This document shows, piece after piece, positions 1-5,301 of a stretch of DNA of 6,155 nucleotides. The stretch spans positions 1-6,155 of the forward strand of contig CAYVZZ010000126.1 of NCBI GenBank assembly GCA_964456185.1, written 5' to 3'. Within the stretch, counting starts at the first letter, position 1, and every line of letters starts with the position of its first letter. Below the pieces are notes generated by a model, which saw only the letters and a list, made by a program, of their open reading frames with translations, ran no database searches and had not been told where the DNA came from. The translations under genes and the position numbers were made by a program. Source of the stretch: CAYVZZ01 sp964456185 (GTDB taxonomy: Bacteria > Pseudomonadota > Gammaproteobacteria > Pseudomonadales > Alcanivoracaceae).

Positions 1-1588
1 GGTCCTTGATGTCACAGGTTTTACAGTGGATACAGTTTTGTGAGTTGATCTGGACTTTCTTGTTTCCCTGAACATCTTCCACAATTTCGTATACACCGGC
101 GGGGCAGTAGCGCACTGCAGGCTCAGCCCACTTGGGCAGGTTGACATCAATCGGAATGCTTGGGTCGGTTAGCTTCAAGTGTACCGGCTGGTTTTCAGCG
201 TGGTTGGTAGCCGTCAGGGCTACCGAATCAAGCTTGGCGAAAGTCAGCTTACCATCCGGCTTCGGATAGTCGATTTTCTTGCATTCGGCAGCTGGTTTAA
301 GCTGTTTATAGTCAGGCACCGGGTCATGCATCGTGAAGGGCAGTTTGCCGTTGAAGATGTTGAGATCCACAAAGGCAAAGGCGGAGCCTATCAGATTGCC
401 CCATTTGTGCTGTGCCGGGCCAAAGTTACGCTGCTGGTACATATCTTCATGTAGCCAGCTGTTGTCAAAGGCGTCTTTGTATTCAACCAGCTCGTCATTA
501 GCGCGGCCATCGGCGATGGCTTTGGCAATAACTTCAGCCGCCAACATGCCAGACTTCATGGCGTTGTGGTTGCCTTTAATTTTGGCAAAGTTCATGGTGC
601 CGGCATTGTCACCGACCAAAATGCCGCCGGGGATAGTCATCTTCGGCAGCGATTGCAAGCCACCTTTAGCTAAGGCGCGAGCGCCATAGCAAACGCGCTT
701 GCCACCTTCAAGGTATTTGCTGATTTCCGGGTTGAGCTTCCAACGCTGCATTTCATCGAAAGGTGACACCCAGGGGTTGCTGTAGGACAATTCGGTAATC
801 ACACCCAGTGCCACTTGGTTGTTTTCCAAATGATAAAGGAAGCCGCCGCCAGCAGAGCCGGATTCGCTCAAAGGCCAGCCGGCAGTGTGTACCACCAAGC
901 CTTGGTTATGCTTCGCTGGGTCGATTTCCCAGATTTCTTTCACGCCAATGCCGTAGTGCTGGGGGTCTTTGCCTTCTTTAAGGCCAAATTTAGACAGCAG
1001 ACGCTTGCCCAAATGACCACGGCAGCCCTCAGAGAAGACGGTGTATTTGGCGTGGAATTCATAGCCGGGCTCGAAGCTGGGCTTTTGTTCGCCATTAATA
1101 TCGATTCCTTTGTCATCAGTGACGATGCCTTTAACCGAGCCATCTTCGTTATAAAGCACGTCTGAAGCAGCAAAGCCGGGGAAAATCTGCACACCCAGCT
1201 GCTCGGCTTGTTCGGCCAACCAGCGGCAGAGGTTGCCCAGTGAAATAATGTAGTTGCCATGATTGTGCATGGTCTTGGGAACAAACAGGTTGGGAACGCG
1301 TTGCGCTTTGTCCTGACCAGTTAGATAGAAGATGTGATCTTCCGTTACGGGGGTATTCAACGGCGCGCCCATTTCTTTCCAGTCGGGGAAAAGTTCGTTA
1401 AGTGCGCGCGGCTCCAACACCGCACCCGAGAGAATATGGGCGCCGACTTCGGAGCCTTTCTCTACCAAGATGATGCTCAGCTCCTGACCGCTTTCCTGGG
1501 CCAGTTGCCCGAGGCGGCAGGCCGTAGACAAACCAGCGGGGCCGGCGCCTACGATGACTACATCTACTTCCATCGATTCACGTTCCAA
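1..1588 (-). CDS. etfD: Electron transfer flavoprotein-ubiquinone oxidoreductase (ETF-QO), C-terminus cut by window edge
   Basis: Membrane-associated flavoprotein that takes electrons from reduced ETF and passes them to ubiquinone, linking fatty-acid and amino-acid dehydrogenation to the respiratory chain. 529 codons are visible of a family length near 550, so about 20 C-terminal residues are missing. The FAD-binding Rossmann motif G-A-G-P-A-G is at residues 14-19, followed by the family segments VEKGSEVGAHILSGAV and KTMHNHGNYIISLGNLCRW. A second FAD-contact segment, NFAKIKGNHNAMKSGM, begins near residue 332. All four 4Fe-4S ligands are present: Cys495 (in CPAGVYE) and Cys519, Cys522 and Cys525 (in NCIHCKTCDIKD). 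I place the start at TTG (1588-1586), not ATG (1573-1571). An AGGAGA ribosome site lies 6 bases upstream of the TTG, and the extra N-terminus (M-E-R-E-S-M-E) matches the start I remember for Pseudomonas homologues. It is divergent from etfBA, its functional partners. The family call is very secure and the start is likely. Confidence 0.97.
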   Translation of the reverse strand, partial: MERESMEVDVVIVGAGPAGLSTACRLGQLAQESGQELSIILVEKGSEVGAHILSGAVLEPRALNELFPDWKEMGAPLNTPVTEDHIFYLTGQDKAQRVPNLFVPKTMHNHGNYIISLGNLCRWLAEQAEQLGVQIFPGFAASDVLYNEDGSVKGIVTDDKGIDINGEQKPSFEPGYEFHAKYTVFSEGCRGHLGKRLLSKFGLKEGKDPQHYGIGVKEIWEIDPAKHNQGLVVHTAGWPLSESGSAGGGFLYHLENNQVALGVITELSYSNPWVSPFDEMQRWKLNPEISKYLEGGKRVCYGARALAKGGLQSLPKMTIPGGILVGDNAGTMNFAKIKGNHNAMKSGMLAAEVIAKAIADGRANDELVEYKDAFDNSWLHEDMYQQRNFGPAQHKWGNLIGSAFAFVDLNIFNGKLPFTMHDPVPDYKQLKPAAECKKIDYPKPDGKLTFAKLDSVALTATNHAENQPVHLKLTDPSIPIDVNLPKWAEPAVRYCPAGVYEIVEDVQGNKKVQINSQNCIHCKTCDIKD

Positions 1589-1594
1589 AACCTG

Positions 1595-1600
1595 TCTCCT
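1595..1600 (-). promoter_or_regulatory. Ribosome binding site that fixes the TTG start of the ETF-QO gene
   Basis: On the minus strand AGGAGA lies 6 bases before TTG (1588-1586), which is ideal spacing. The same site is 21 bases from the in-frame ATG (1573-1571), too far for normal initiation. No other purine-rich ribosome site is seen closer to the ATG. Confidence 0.75.
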
Positions 1601-1628
1601 GTCACAAATAGTGTTATAACTGAGGGAA

Positions 1629-1658
1629 ATTATACTGGCTGGGTGGCTGTCTTGCCAG
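1629..1658 (-). promoter_or_regulatory. Candidate sigma-70 promoter for the ETF-QO gene
   Basis: The minus strand carries a perfect -10 hexamer TATAAT (1634-1629). Eighteen bases upstream is CTGGCA (1658-1653), which matches four of six positions of TTGACA. Transcription would begin near 1622, giving a leader of about 34 bases that contains the AGGAGA ribosome site. The perfect -10 and sensible geometry make this the best promoter in the window, but it is predicted from sequence only. Confidence 0.55.
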
Positions 1659-1676
1659 TCGCGGCCTTTCGTGACA

Positions 1677-1723
1677 TTGACCTGACTGACTCGATGACTG
1701 GCGCTGAAGGCGCTTGACCTGAC
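1677..1723. repeat. Direct repeat TTGACCTGAC x2 in a TGAC-rich tract between the divergent etf genes
   Basis: The exact decamer TTGACCTGAC occurs at 1677-1686 and again at 1714-1723, 37 bp from start to start. TGAC as a tetramer occurs seven times between 1672 and 1723. The tract lies just upstream of the ETF-QO promoter candidate and about 115-160 bp upstream of the etfB start. It could be a tandem regulator site for one or both operons. No known consensus is recognised, so the regulatory role is inference. Confidence 0.45.
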
Positions 1724-1753
1724 GCGGGGCAGTAGGCAAGATAATGCCGCGAC

Positions 1754-1768
1754 GCAGGTTCGACCCGC
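1754..1768. repeat. Short imperfect palindrome in the etfB upstream region
   Basis: GCAGGTTCGACCCGC is an imperfect 15-base palindrome: GC-x-GGT pairs with ACC-x-GC around a TCG centre, with one mismatch. It directly precedes the larger inverted repeat at 1767-1786. It may be a protein-binding half of the etfBA control region or chance. The GGTTCGACC core resembles a tRNA T-loop, but no tRNA can be folded around it. Confidence 0.25.
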
Positions 1769-1786
1769 ATTTGTCCTACTAAATGC
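1767..1786. repeat. Perfect 6-bp inverted repeat (hairpin or operator) in the etfB leader
   Basis: GCATTT (1767-1772) and AAATGC (1781-1786) are perfect inverted complements around an 8-base loop. One further G-T pair is possible at the loop base. If CA at 1786-1787 is allowed to bulge, CCG (1765-1767) also pairs with CGG (1788-1790), extending the stem to eight base pairs. The repeat ends 50 bases before the etfB ATG. There is no U-tract after it, so it is not an intrinsic terminator. It could be a TetR-type operator or a leader structure. Confidence 0.4.
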
Positions 1787-1836
1787 ACGGCATTACCTGT
1801 GGTTTTATTACCGTTCAATAGACTCCGGGGATCCTT

Positions 1837-2586
1837 ATGAAGGTTCTTGTACCGATCAAACGAGTTGTTGATTTCAACGTGAAGGTTCGTGTTAAAGCGG
1901 ACAATTCCGGCGTTGATCTCGCCAACGTTAAAATGGCCATGAATCCATTCTGTGAAATTGCCGTTGAAGAAGCTGTACGCCTTAAAGAGAAGGGCGTGGC
2001 TGACGAAGTAATTGCAGTAACCGTTGGCGCAAAAGCCAGCGATGAGCAATTGCGTACGGCCATGGCACTGGGTGCCGATCGCTCCATCCGTGTTGATGTC
2101 GAAGGCGATCTGACTCCGCTGGGTATCGCTAAAGCATTGAAAGCCGTTTACGACAAAGAACAGCCGGAATTGGTTGTCTTGGGTAAGCAGGCGATCGATA
2201 ACGACAACAACCAGACTGGTCAAATGTTGGCCGCACTGGCTGGCTTGCCGCAAGGCACTTTCGCTTCTGAAGTGAATGTCGAAGATGGCAAAGTTAACGT
2301 TACTCGTGAAATCGACGGCGGCCTGCAAACTGTTGCATTGAACCTGCCAGCTGTTGTTACTACCGACCTGCGCCTCAACGAGCCGCGTTATGCGTCTTTG
2401 CCCAACATTATGAAGGCAAAGAAGAAGCCGTTGGACGTATTGACCGCCGACGAACTGGGTGTGGACATCGCGCCGCGTATTGAAACGGTTAGCGTTGAGC
2501 CGCCGGCAGAACGTCAAGCGGGCATCGTGGTTGAAACCACGGCAGAACTGGTCGACAAGCTGAAAAACGAAGCGAAGGTGATCTGA
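1837..2586 (+). CDS. etfB: Electron transfer flavoprotein beta subunit (AMP-binding)
   Basis: The small subunit of the soluble ETF heterodimer, which accepts electrons from acyl-CoA dehydrogenases and related flavoenzymes and delivers them to ETF-QO. At 249 residues it is full family length. Visible family segments are VPIKRVVD (5-12), MNPFCEIAVEEAVRLKEKG (35-53) and the nucleotide-binding segment GKQAIDNDNNQTGQM (116-130). The dehydrogenase-docking recognition loop is NEPRYASLPN at 181-190, followed by IMKAKKKPLD at 191-200. By family knowledge this subunit binds AMP rather than FAD. The start ATG is preceded by GGGGA (1827-1831) with 5 bases of spacing, a modest ribosome site. etfA follows after one base, so the two are co-transcribed and made in equal amounts. 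The 380-codon open frame on the opposite strand is a shadow. Confidence 0.98.
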   Translation: MKVLVPIKRVVDFNVKVRVKADNSGVDLANVKMAMNPFCEIAVEEAVRLKEKGVADEVIAVTVGAKASDEQLRTAMALGADRSIRVDVEGDLTPLGIAKALKAVYDKEQPELVVLGKQAIDNDNNQTGQMLAALAGLPQGTFASEVNVEDGKVNVTREIDGGLQTVALNLPAVVTTDLRLNEPRYASLPNIMKAKKKPLDVLTADELGVDIAPRIETVSVEPPAERQAGIVVETTAELVDKLKNEAKVI

Positions 2587-2587
2587 G

Positions 2588-3517
2588 ATGAGTGTACTTG
2601 TATATGCAGAGCATGATAATGCAGCGCTGAATCCGGTTACCCTGAGCGTTGTAAACGCAGCCCAGCAAGTGGGTGGCGACATTACCGTTTTGGTAGCGGG
2701 CGAAGGTTGTTCTGCCGTTGCCGACGAAGCCGCCAAAGTAGACGGTGTGTCTAAAGTATTATTGGCTGACAATGCCGCTTACGGCCATCAACTGGCTGAA
2801 AACGTAGGCGATTTGGTCGCTGAAGTGGGCAAAGATTACGACGTCATCTTGGCCGCCGCGACTACCGTGGGCAAAAATTTTGCACCGCGTGTGGCTGCCT
2901 TGCTCGACGTTGAGCAAATTTCTGAAATCAGCGCAGTAGTTGATGCCAATACTTTTAAGCGTCCGATTTATGCAGGCAACGCGGTTGCTACTGTTAAGTC
3001 AAACGATGCAAAAATCGTGGCGACTGTTCGCGGCACTTCTTTCGATGGCGTAGCAGCAGAAGGCGGTTCCGCTTCTGTTGAGAGCCTCGATGTGGTGAAA
3101 GATGCTGGCATTTCCAGCTTCGTTAGCGAAGAGCTGGCCAAGTCTGACCGTCCCGAGCTGACATCTGCCAAGATCGTTATCTCTGGTGGTCGTGGCATGG
3201 GTAACGGCGACAACTTCGAGATTCTGTACAAGCTGGCCGACAAGCTTGGCGCTGGTGTGGGTGCATCCCGTGCTGCCGTTGATGCCGGTTTCGTGCCTAA
3301 CGACATGCAGGTTGGTCAAACCGGTAAAACGGTTGCCCCCGACCTTTATGTGGCTTGTGGTATCTCCGGTGCCATCCAACACTTGGCTGGTATGAAAGAT
3401 TCCAAAGTTATCGTAGCCATCAACAAAGACGAAGATGCTCCCATCTTCCAGGTTGCTGACTATGGTATCGTTGCCGATCTGTTCGACATTGTGCCCGAGT
3501 TGACCGATTTGGTTTAA
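2588..3517 (+). CDS. etfA: Electron transfer flavoprotein alpha subunit (FAD-binding)
   Basis: The large ETF subunit, carrying the redox-active FAD of the EtfAB heterodimer. At 309 residues it is full length for the bacterial group. The N-terminal nucleotide-fold domain occupies roughly residues 1-190. The FAD-binding C-terminal domain follows: GGRGMGNGDNF (200-210), GASRAAVDAGFVPNDMQVGQTGKTVAPDLYVACGISGAIQH (225-265, family signature, with the FAD-contacting Q-T-G-K at 244-247), and AINKDEDAPIFQVADYGIVAD (277-297). The start ATG is one base after the etfB stop. The ribosome site is AAGGTGA (2575-2581) inside the end of etfB, which favours coupled translation. A strong terminator follows 22 bases after the stop. 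No truncation or missing motif is seen. Confidence 0.98.
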   Translation: MSVLVYAEHDNAALNPVTLSVVNAAQQVGGDITVLVAGEGCSAVADEAAKVDGVSKVLLADNAAYGHQLAENVGDLVAEVGKDYDVILAAATTVGKNFAPRVAALLDVEQISEISAVVDANTFKRPIYAGNAVATVKSNDAKIVATVRGTSFDGVAAEGGSASVESLDVVKDAGISSFVSEELAKSDRPELTSAKIVISGGRGMGNGDNFEILYKLADKLGAGVGASRAAVDAGFVPNDMQVGQTGKTVAPDLYVACGISGAIQHLAGMKDSKVIVAINKDEDAPIFQVADYGIVADLFDIVPELTDLV

Positions 3518-3539
3518 GCTCTGCTGCAATTTTCTAATC

Positions 3540-3567
3540 AAAAAACCTCGCTTCGGCGGGGTTTTTT
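3540..3567 (+). terminator. Rho-independent terminator of etfBA
   Basis: The stem CCTCGC (3546-3551) pairs with GCGGGG (3556-3561), with one T-G wobble, around the stable tetraloop TTCG. Six T residues (3562-3567) follow, and six A residues (3540-3545) precede and can extend the stem. The A-tract would also allow function on the opposite strand, but no convergent gene is present. It cleanly separates etfBA from the downstream membrane-protein operon. Confidence 0.93.
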
Positions 3568-3637
3568 GTTGCCGATTATTTTTAAATGCGTGTACCCTTG
3601 CTGGGCAGTGAAAGGGCTGGCGTTAGATTAAGGGATT

Positions 3638-4333
3638 ATGCGCGATAAACTCAGTTGTTACACCCATATAAGAACACCTGAAGGTGTTGATATTGCACTG
3701 GTGCCAGCGGGGCCGGTGGTGAGAGCACAGGCCTATTTAATTGATTTGCTTATTCGCGGCGTGGTGCTGGTCTTGTTTAGCATATCGGTGCGTTTTCTGT
3801 TGGGTAAAACCGGTGTTGGTCTGTCGTTAGTTTTATTCTTCCTGATGGAGTGGTTTTACCCGGTTGCGTTTGACATGTGGCGCGGTGGCGTGACGCCCGG
3901 CAAAAAACGCATGAAGTTGCGTACCTTGCGTGATACAGGAGCAGCAATGACGTGGGAGGCTTCCATTTTGCGCAATTTGCTGCGTGGGGTGGATATGTTG
4001 CCAGTGGGCTATGTAGCGGCGTTAATCACCATGATGACCAACCGTTCTTTTAAACGCCTGGGTGATGTGGTAGCAGGCACCTTGGTGGTAATCGAGGCAG
4101 AAAAAACGCTTTCGCCTTTACCTGTGGCGGAGGGCAGCCGTGATTTTCCTGCGCCACTTAGCCGCGAGGAAAAAGCCGCGATTGTGAATTTCTCACGCCG
4201 CGCTTCCGTGCTATCACCATCACGCCAGATTGAACTCGCCGAGATTCTAGCGCCTTGGCTGGAATGCAAAGGGAAGGATGCCGTCGTGGCACTACACCAG
4301 ATTGCCAATGGTCTAACCGGGAAAAACACATGA
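3638..4333 (+). CDS. RDD family membrane protein
   Basis: A 231-residue protein with the RDD domain, named for conserved Arg and Asp residues in membrane segments; its biochemical function is not established. After a short N-terminal stretch (TPEGVDIALVPAGP, 13-26), the domain begins with R29 and D36 flanking the first membrane segment (about 30-57). A second membrane segment (60-80) leads to W-R-G-G-V-T-P-G-K-K (81-90), followed by a third hydrophobic segment near 117-135 and R-L-G-D-V-V-A-G-T (140-148). Residues 150-231 form a soluble, probably cytoplasmic tail containing LSREEKAAIVNFSRRASVLSPSR (174-196). The ATG is the first possible Met because an in-frame TAA lies at 3629-3631. AGGGA (3631-3635) is only 2 bases from the ATG, an unusually tight ribosome site. 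It overlaps the next gene by four bases (ATGA). Confidence 0.88.
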   Translation: MRDKLSCYTHIRTPEGVDIALVPAGPVVRAQAYLIDLLIRGVVLVLFSISVRFLLGKTGVGLSLVLFFLMEWFYPVAFDMWRGGVTPGKKRMKLRTLRDTGAAMTWEASILRNLLRGVDMLPVGYVAALITMMTNRSFKRLGDVVAGTLVVIEAEKTLSPLPVAEGSRDFPAPLSREEKAAIVNFSRRASVLSPSRQIELAEILAPWLECKGKDAVVALHQIANGLTGKNT

Positions 4334-5301
4334 AGCAGGCAGTGTTTGAGCGGCGATATGGTCAAGAATGGCAAGAATTTAGCCAACTTGTCGAGGCGCT
4401 AGATAGACCGCGCAAGGCCGCGCCGGAACAGCTGCACGCCTTTGTTCCACGCTATCGACGTTTGTGTCAGTTGCTGGCGATTGCGCGCTCACGCGGTTAC
4501 AGCAGCGATTTGATTGAGCAGCTCAATCAATTGGCATTAAAAGGTCATCATCTTTTATACCGTGACAATTCACAAAAGCTGGTGGTGCGTTTGTTGCAGT
4601 TTGTCGTGGTCGGATTTCCTCAACAGGTGCGGAAGGAATGGCCCTTGTTTGTCATTGCGGCGGCTATTTTTGTGGTGCCGGCGGTGGTCTTTTATTTTTT
4701 GGTGCAGTGGGACCCGAGCCTGATTTATAGCCTTTTTACGGCTGATCAGGTGGCGAACTTCGAAAAAATGTATAGCCCGGTGGCCCCTAATTTTGGCGCC
4801 AATCGTCCGTTCGATTCCGATTTCGCCATGTTCGGCTATTACATTTACAACAATATTTCTATTGCTTTTCGCTGTTTGGCAGGCGGCATGTTGTTCATGT
4901 TGGGCAGTATTTTTTTGCTGTGGTTTAACGGTTTGGTGTTGGGCGGCGTGGCCTCCCATCTGCAAACGGCGGGCTTGGTGCACAACCTGTTGCCATTTGT
5001 CGTTGCCCACAGTGCGTTTGAATTAACGGCCATTGTGATTTCCGGCGCGGCGGGCATGCGTTTGGGGTACAGCCTTTTGGCACCCGGGCGTTACAGCCGT
5101 TTGGTGGCGTTGAAGTTGGCGGGTAAAAGCGCCTTTCGTCTAACTGCTGGTGCCGCTTTGTTATTGGTTGTCGCGGCCGCTATTGAGGCCTTTTGGTCGT
5201 CCAATCAGGCGTTGCCATTAATGGTCAAATACGGTGTGGGTGCGGCTTGCTGGCTAGTCGTTTATTGCTATTTGTTTTTGGCGGGGCGACATGCAACTTG
5301 A
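4330..5301 (+). CDS. SpoIIM-like (stage II sporulation protein M family) multi-pass membrane protein
   Basis: A 323-residue protein. Residues 1-100 are soluble and charged. Hydrophobic segments follow near 104-126, 184-210, 217-242, 270-289 and 299-318, giving about five membrane passes. The family core is visible in the run of small and hydrophobic residues ending N-G-L-V-L-G-G (200-206) and in HSAFELTAIVISGAAGMRLG (227-246), which corresponds to the usual P-H-G-x-x-E-x-x-A-I...G-A-A-G-x-x-L-G signature with H and E kept. In Bacillus SpoIIM acts with SpoIID and SpoIIP in septal peptidoglycan removal, but homologues in non-sporulating bacteria have unknown roles. I chose the ATG at 4330 because it overlaps the RDD stop as ATGA and has CGGGA (4318-4322) at 7 bases. 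The upstream ATG at 4255 would add 25 residues that read through the end of the RDD gene. Confidence 0.83.
   Translation: MKQAVFERRYGQEWQEFSQLVEALDRPRKAAPEQLHAFVPRYRRLCQLLAIARSRGYSSDLIEQLNQLALKGHHLLYRDNSQKLVVRLLQFVVVGFPQQVRKEWPLFVIAAAIFVVPAVVFYFLVQWDPSLIYSLFTADQVANFEKMYSPVAPNFGANRPFDSDFAMFGYYIYNNISIAFRCLAGGMLFMLGSIFLLWFNGLVLGGVASHLQTAGLVHNLLPFVVAHSAFELTAIVISGAAGMRLGYSLLAPGRYSRLVALKLAGKSAFRLTAGAALLLVVAAAIEAFWSSNQALPLMVKYGVGAACWLVVYCYLFLAGRHAT

Noticed and set aside
1714..1745. Sigma-70 promoter for etfB formed by TTGACC and GATAAT
   Set aside because: Both hexamers are good but the spacer is 20 bp, outside the usual 16-18 bp, so I did not list it as a feature.
1735..1790. tRNA-like T-loop sequence GGTTCGACCC in the etfB upstream spacer
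   Set aside because: The seven-base loop is not closed by a five-pair stem, and no acceptor, D-arm or anticodon arm can be placed around it.
1731..1793. Interleaved inverted repeats AGTAGG/CCTACT and ATGCCG/CGGCAT suggesting a pseudoknot riboswitch in the etfB leader
   Set aside because: The pairs are only six bases each across loops of 38 bases, no known riboswitch core is recognised, and chance pairing of this size is likely in a spacer of this length.
1630..2772. A 380-codon open frame on the minus strand across etfB
   Set aside because: It lies opposite the unmistakable etfB and the start of etfA, and its translation resembles no family and is low-complexity in places. Long antisense frames are common opposite genes with biased codon use.
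2999..3541. A 180-codon minus-strand open frame opposite etfA
   Set aside because: It is a shadow of etfA with no recognisable domain; its first codons lie in the etfBA terminator approach and no ribosome site supports it.
4255..4329. Upstream ATG that would extend the SpoIIM-like protein by 25 residues
   Set aside because: The extension is the out-of-frame reading of the RDD gene's end. The ATGA overlap start at 4330 has a ribosome site and gives the expected soluble N-terminus.
4793..5057. Short open frames on both strands inside the SpoIIM-like gene
   Set aside because: They are out-of-frame shadows of a gene with strong membrane-protein composition; none has a domain or a credible ribosome site.
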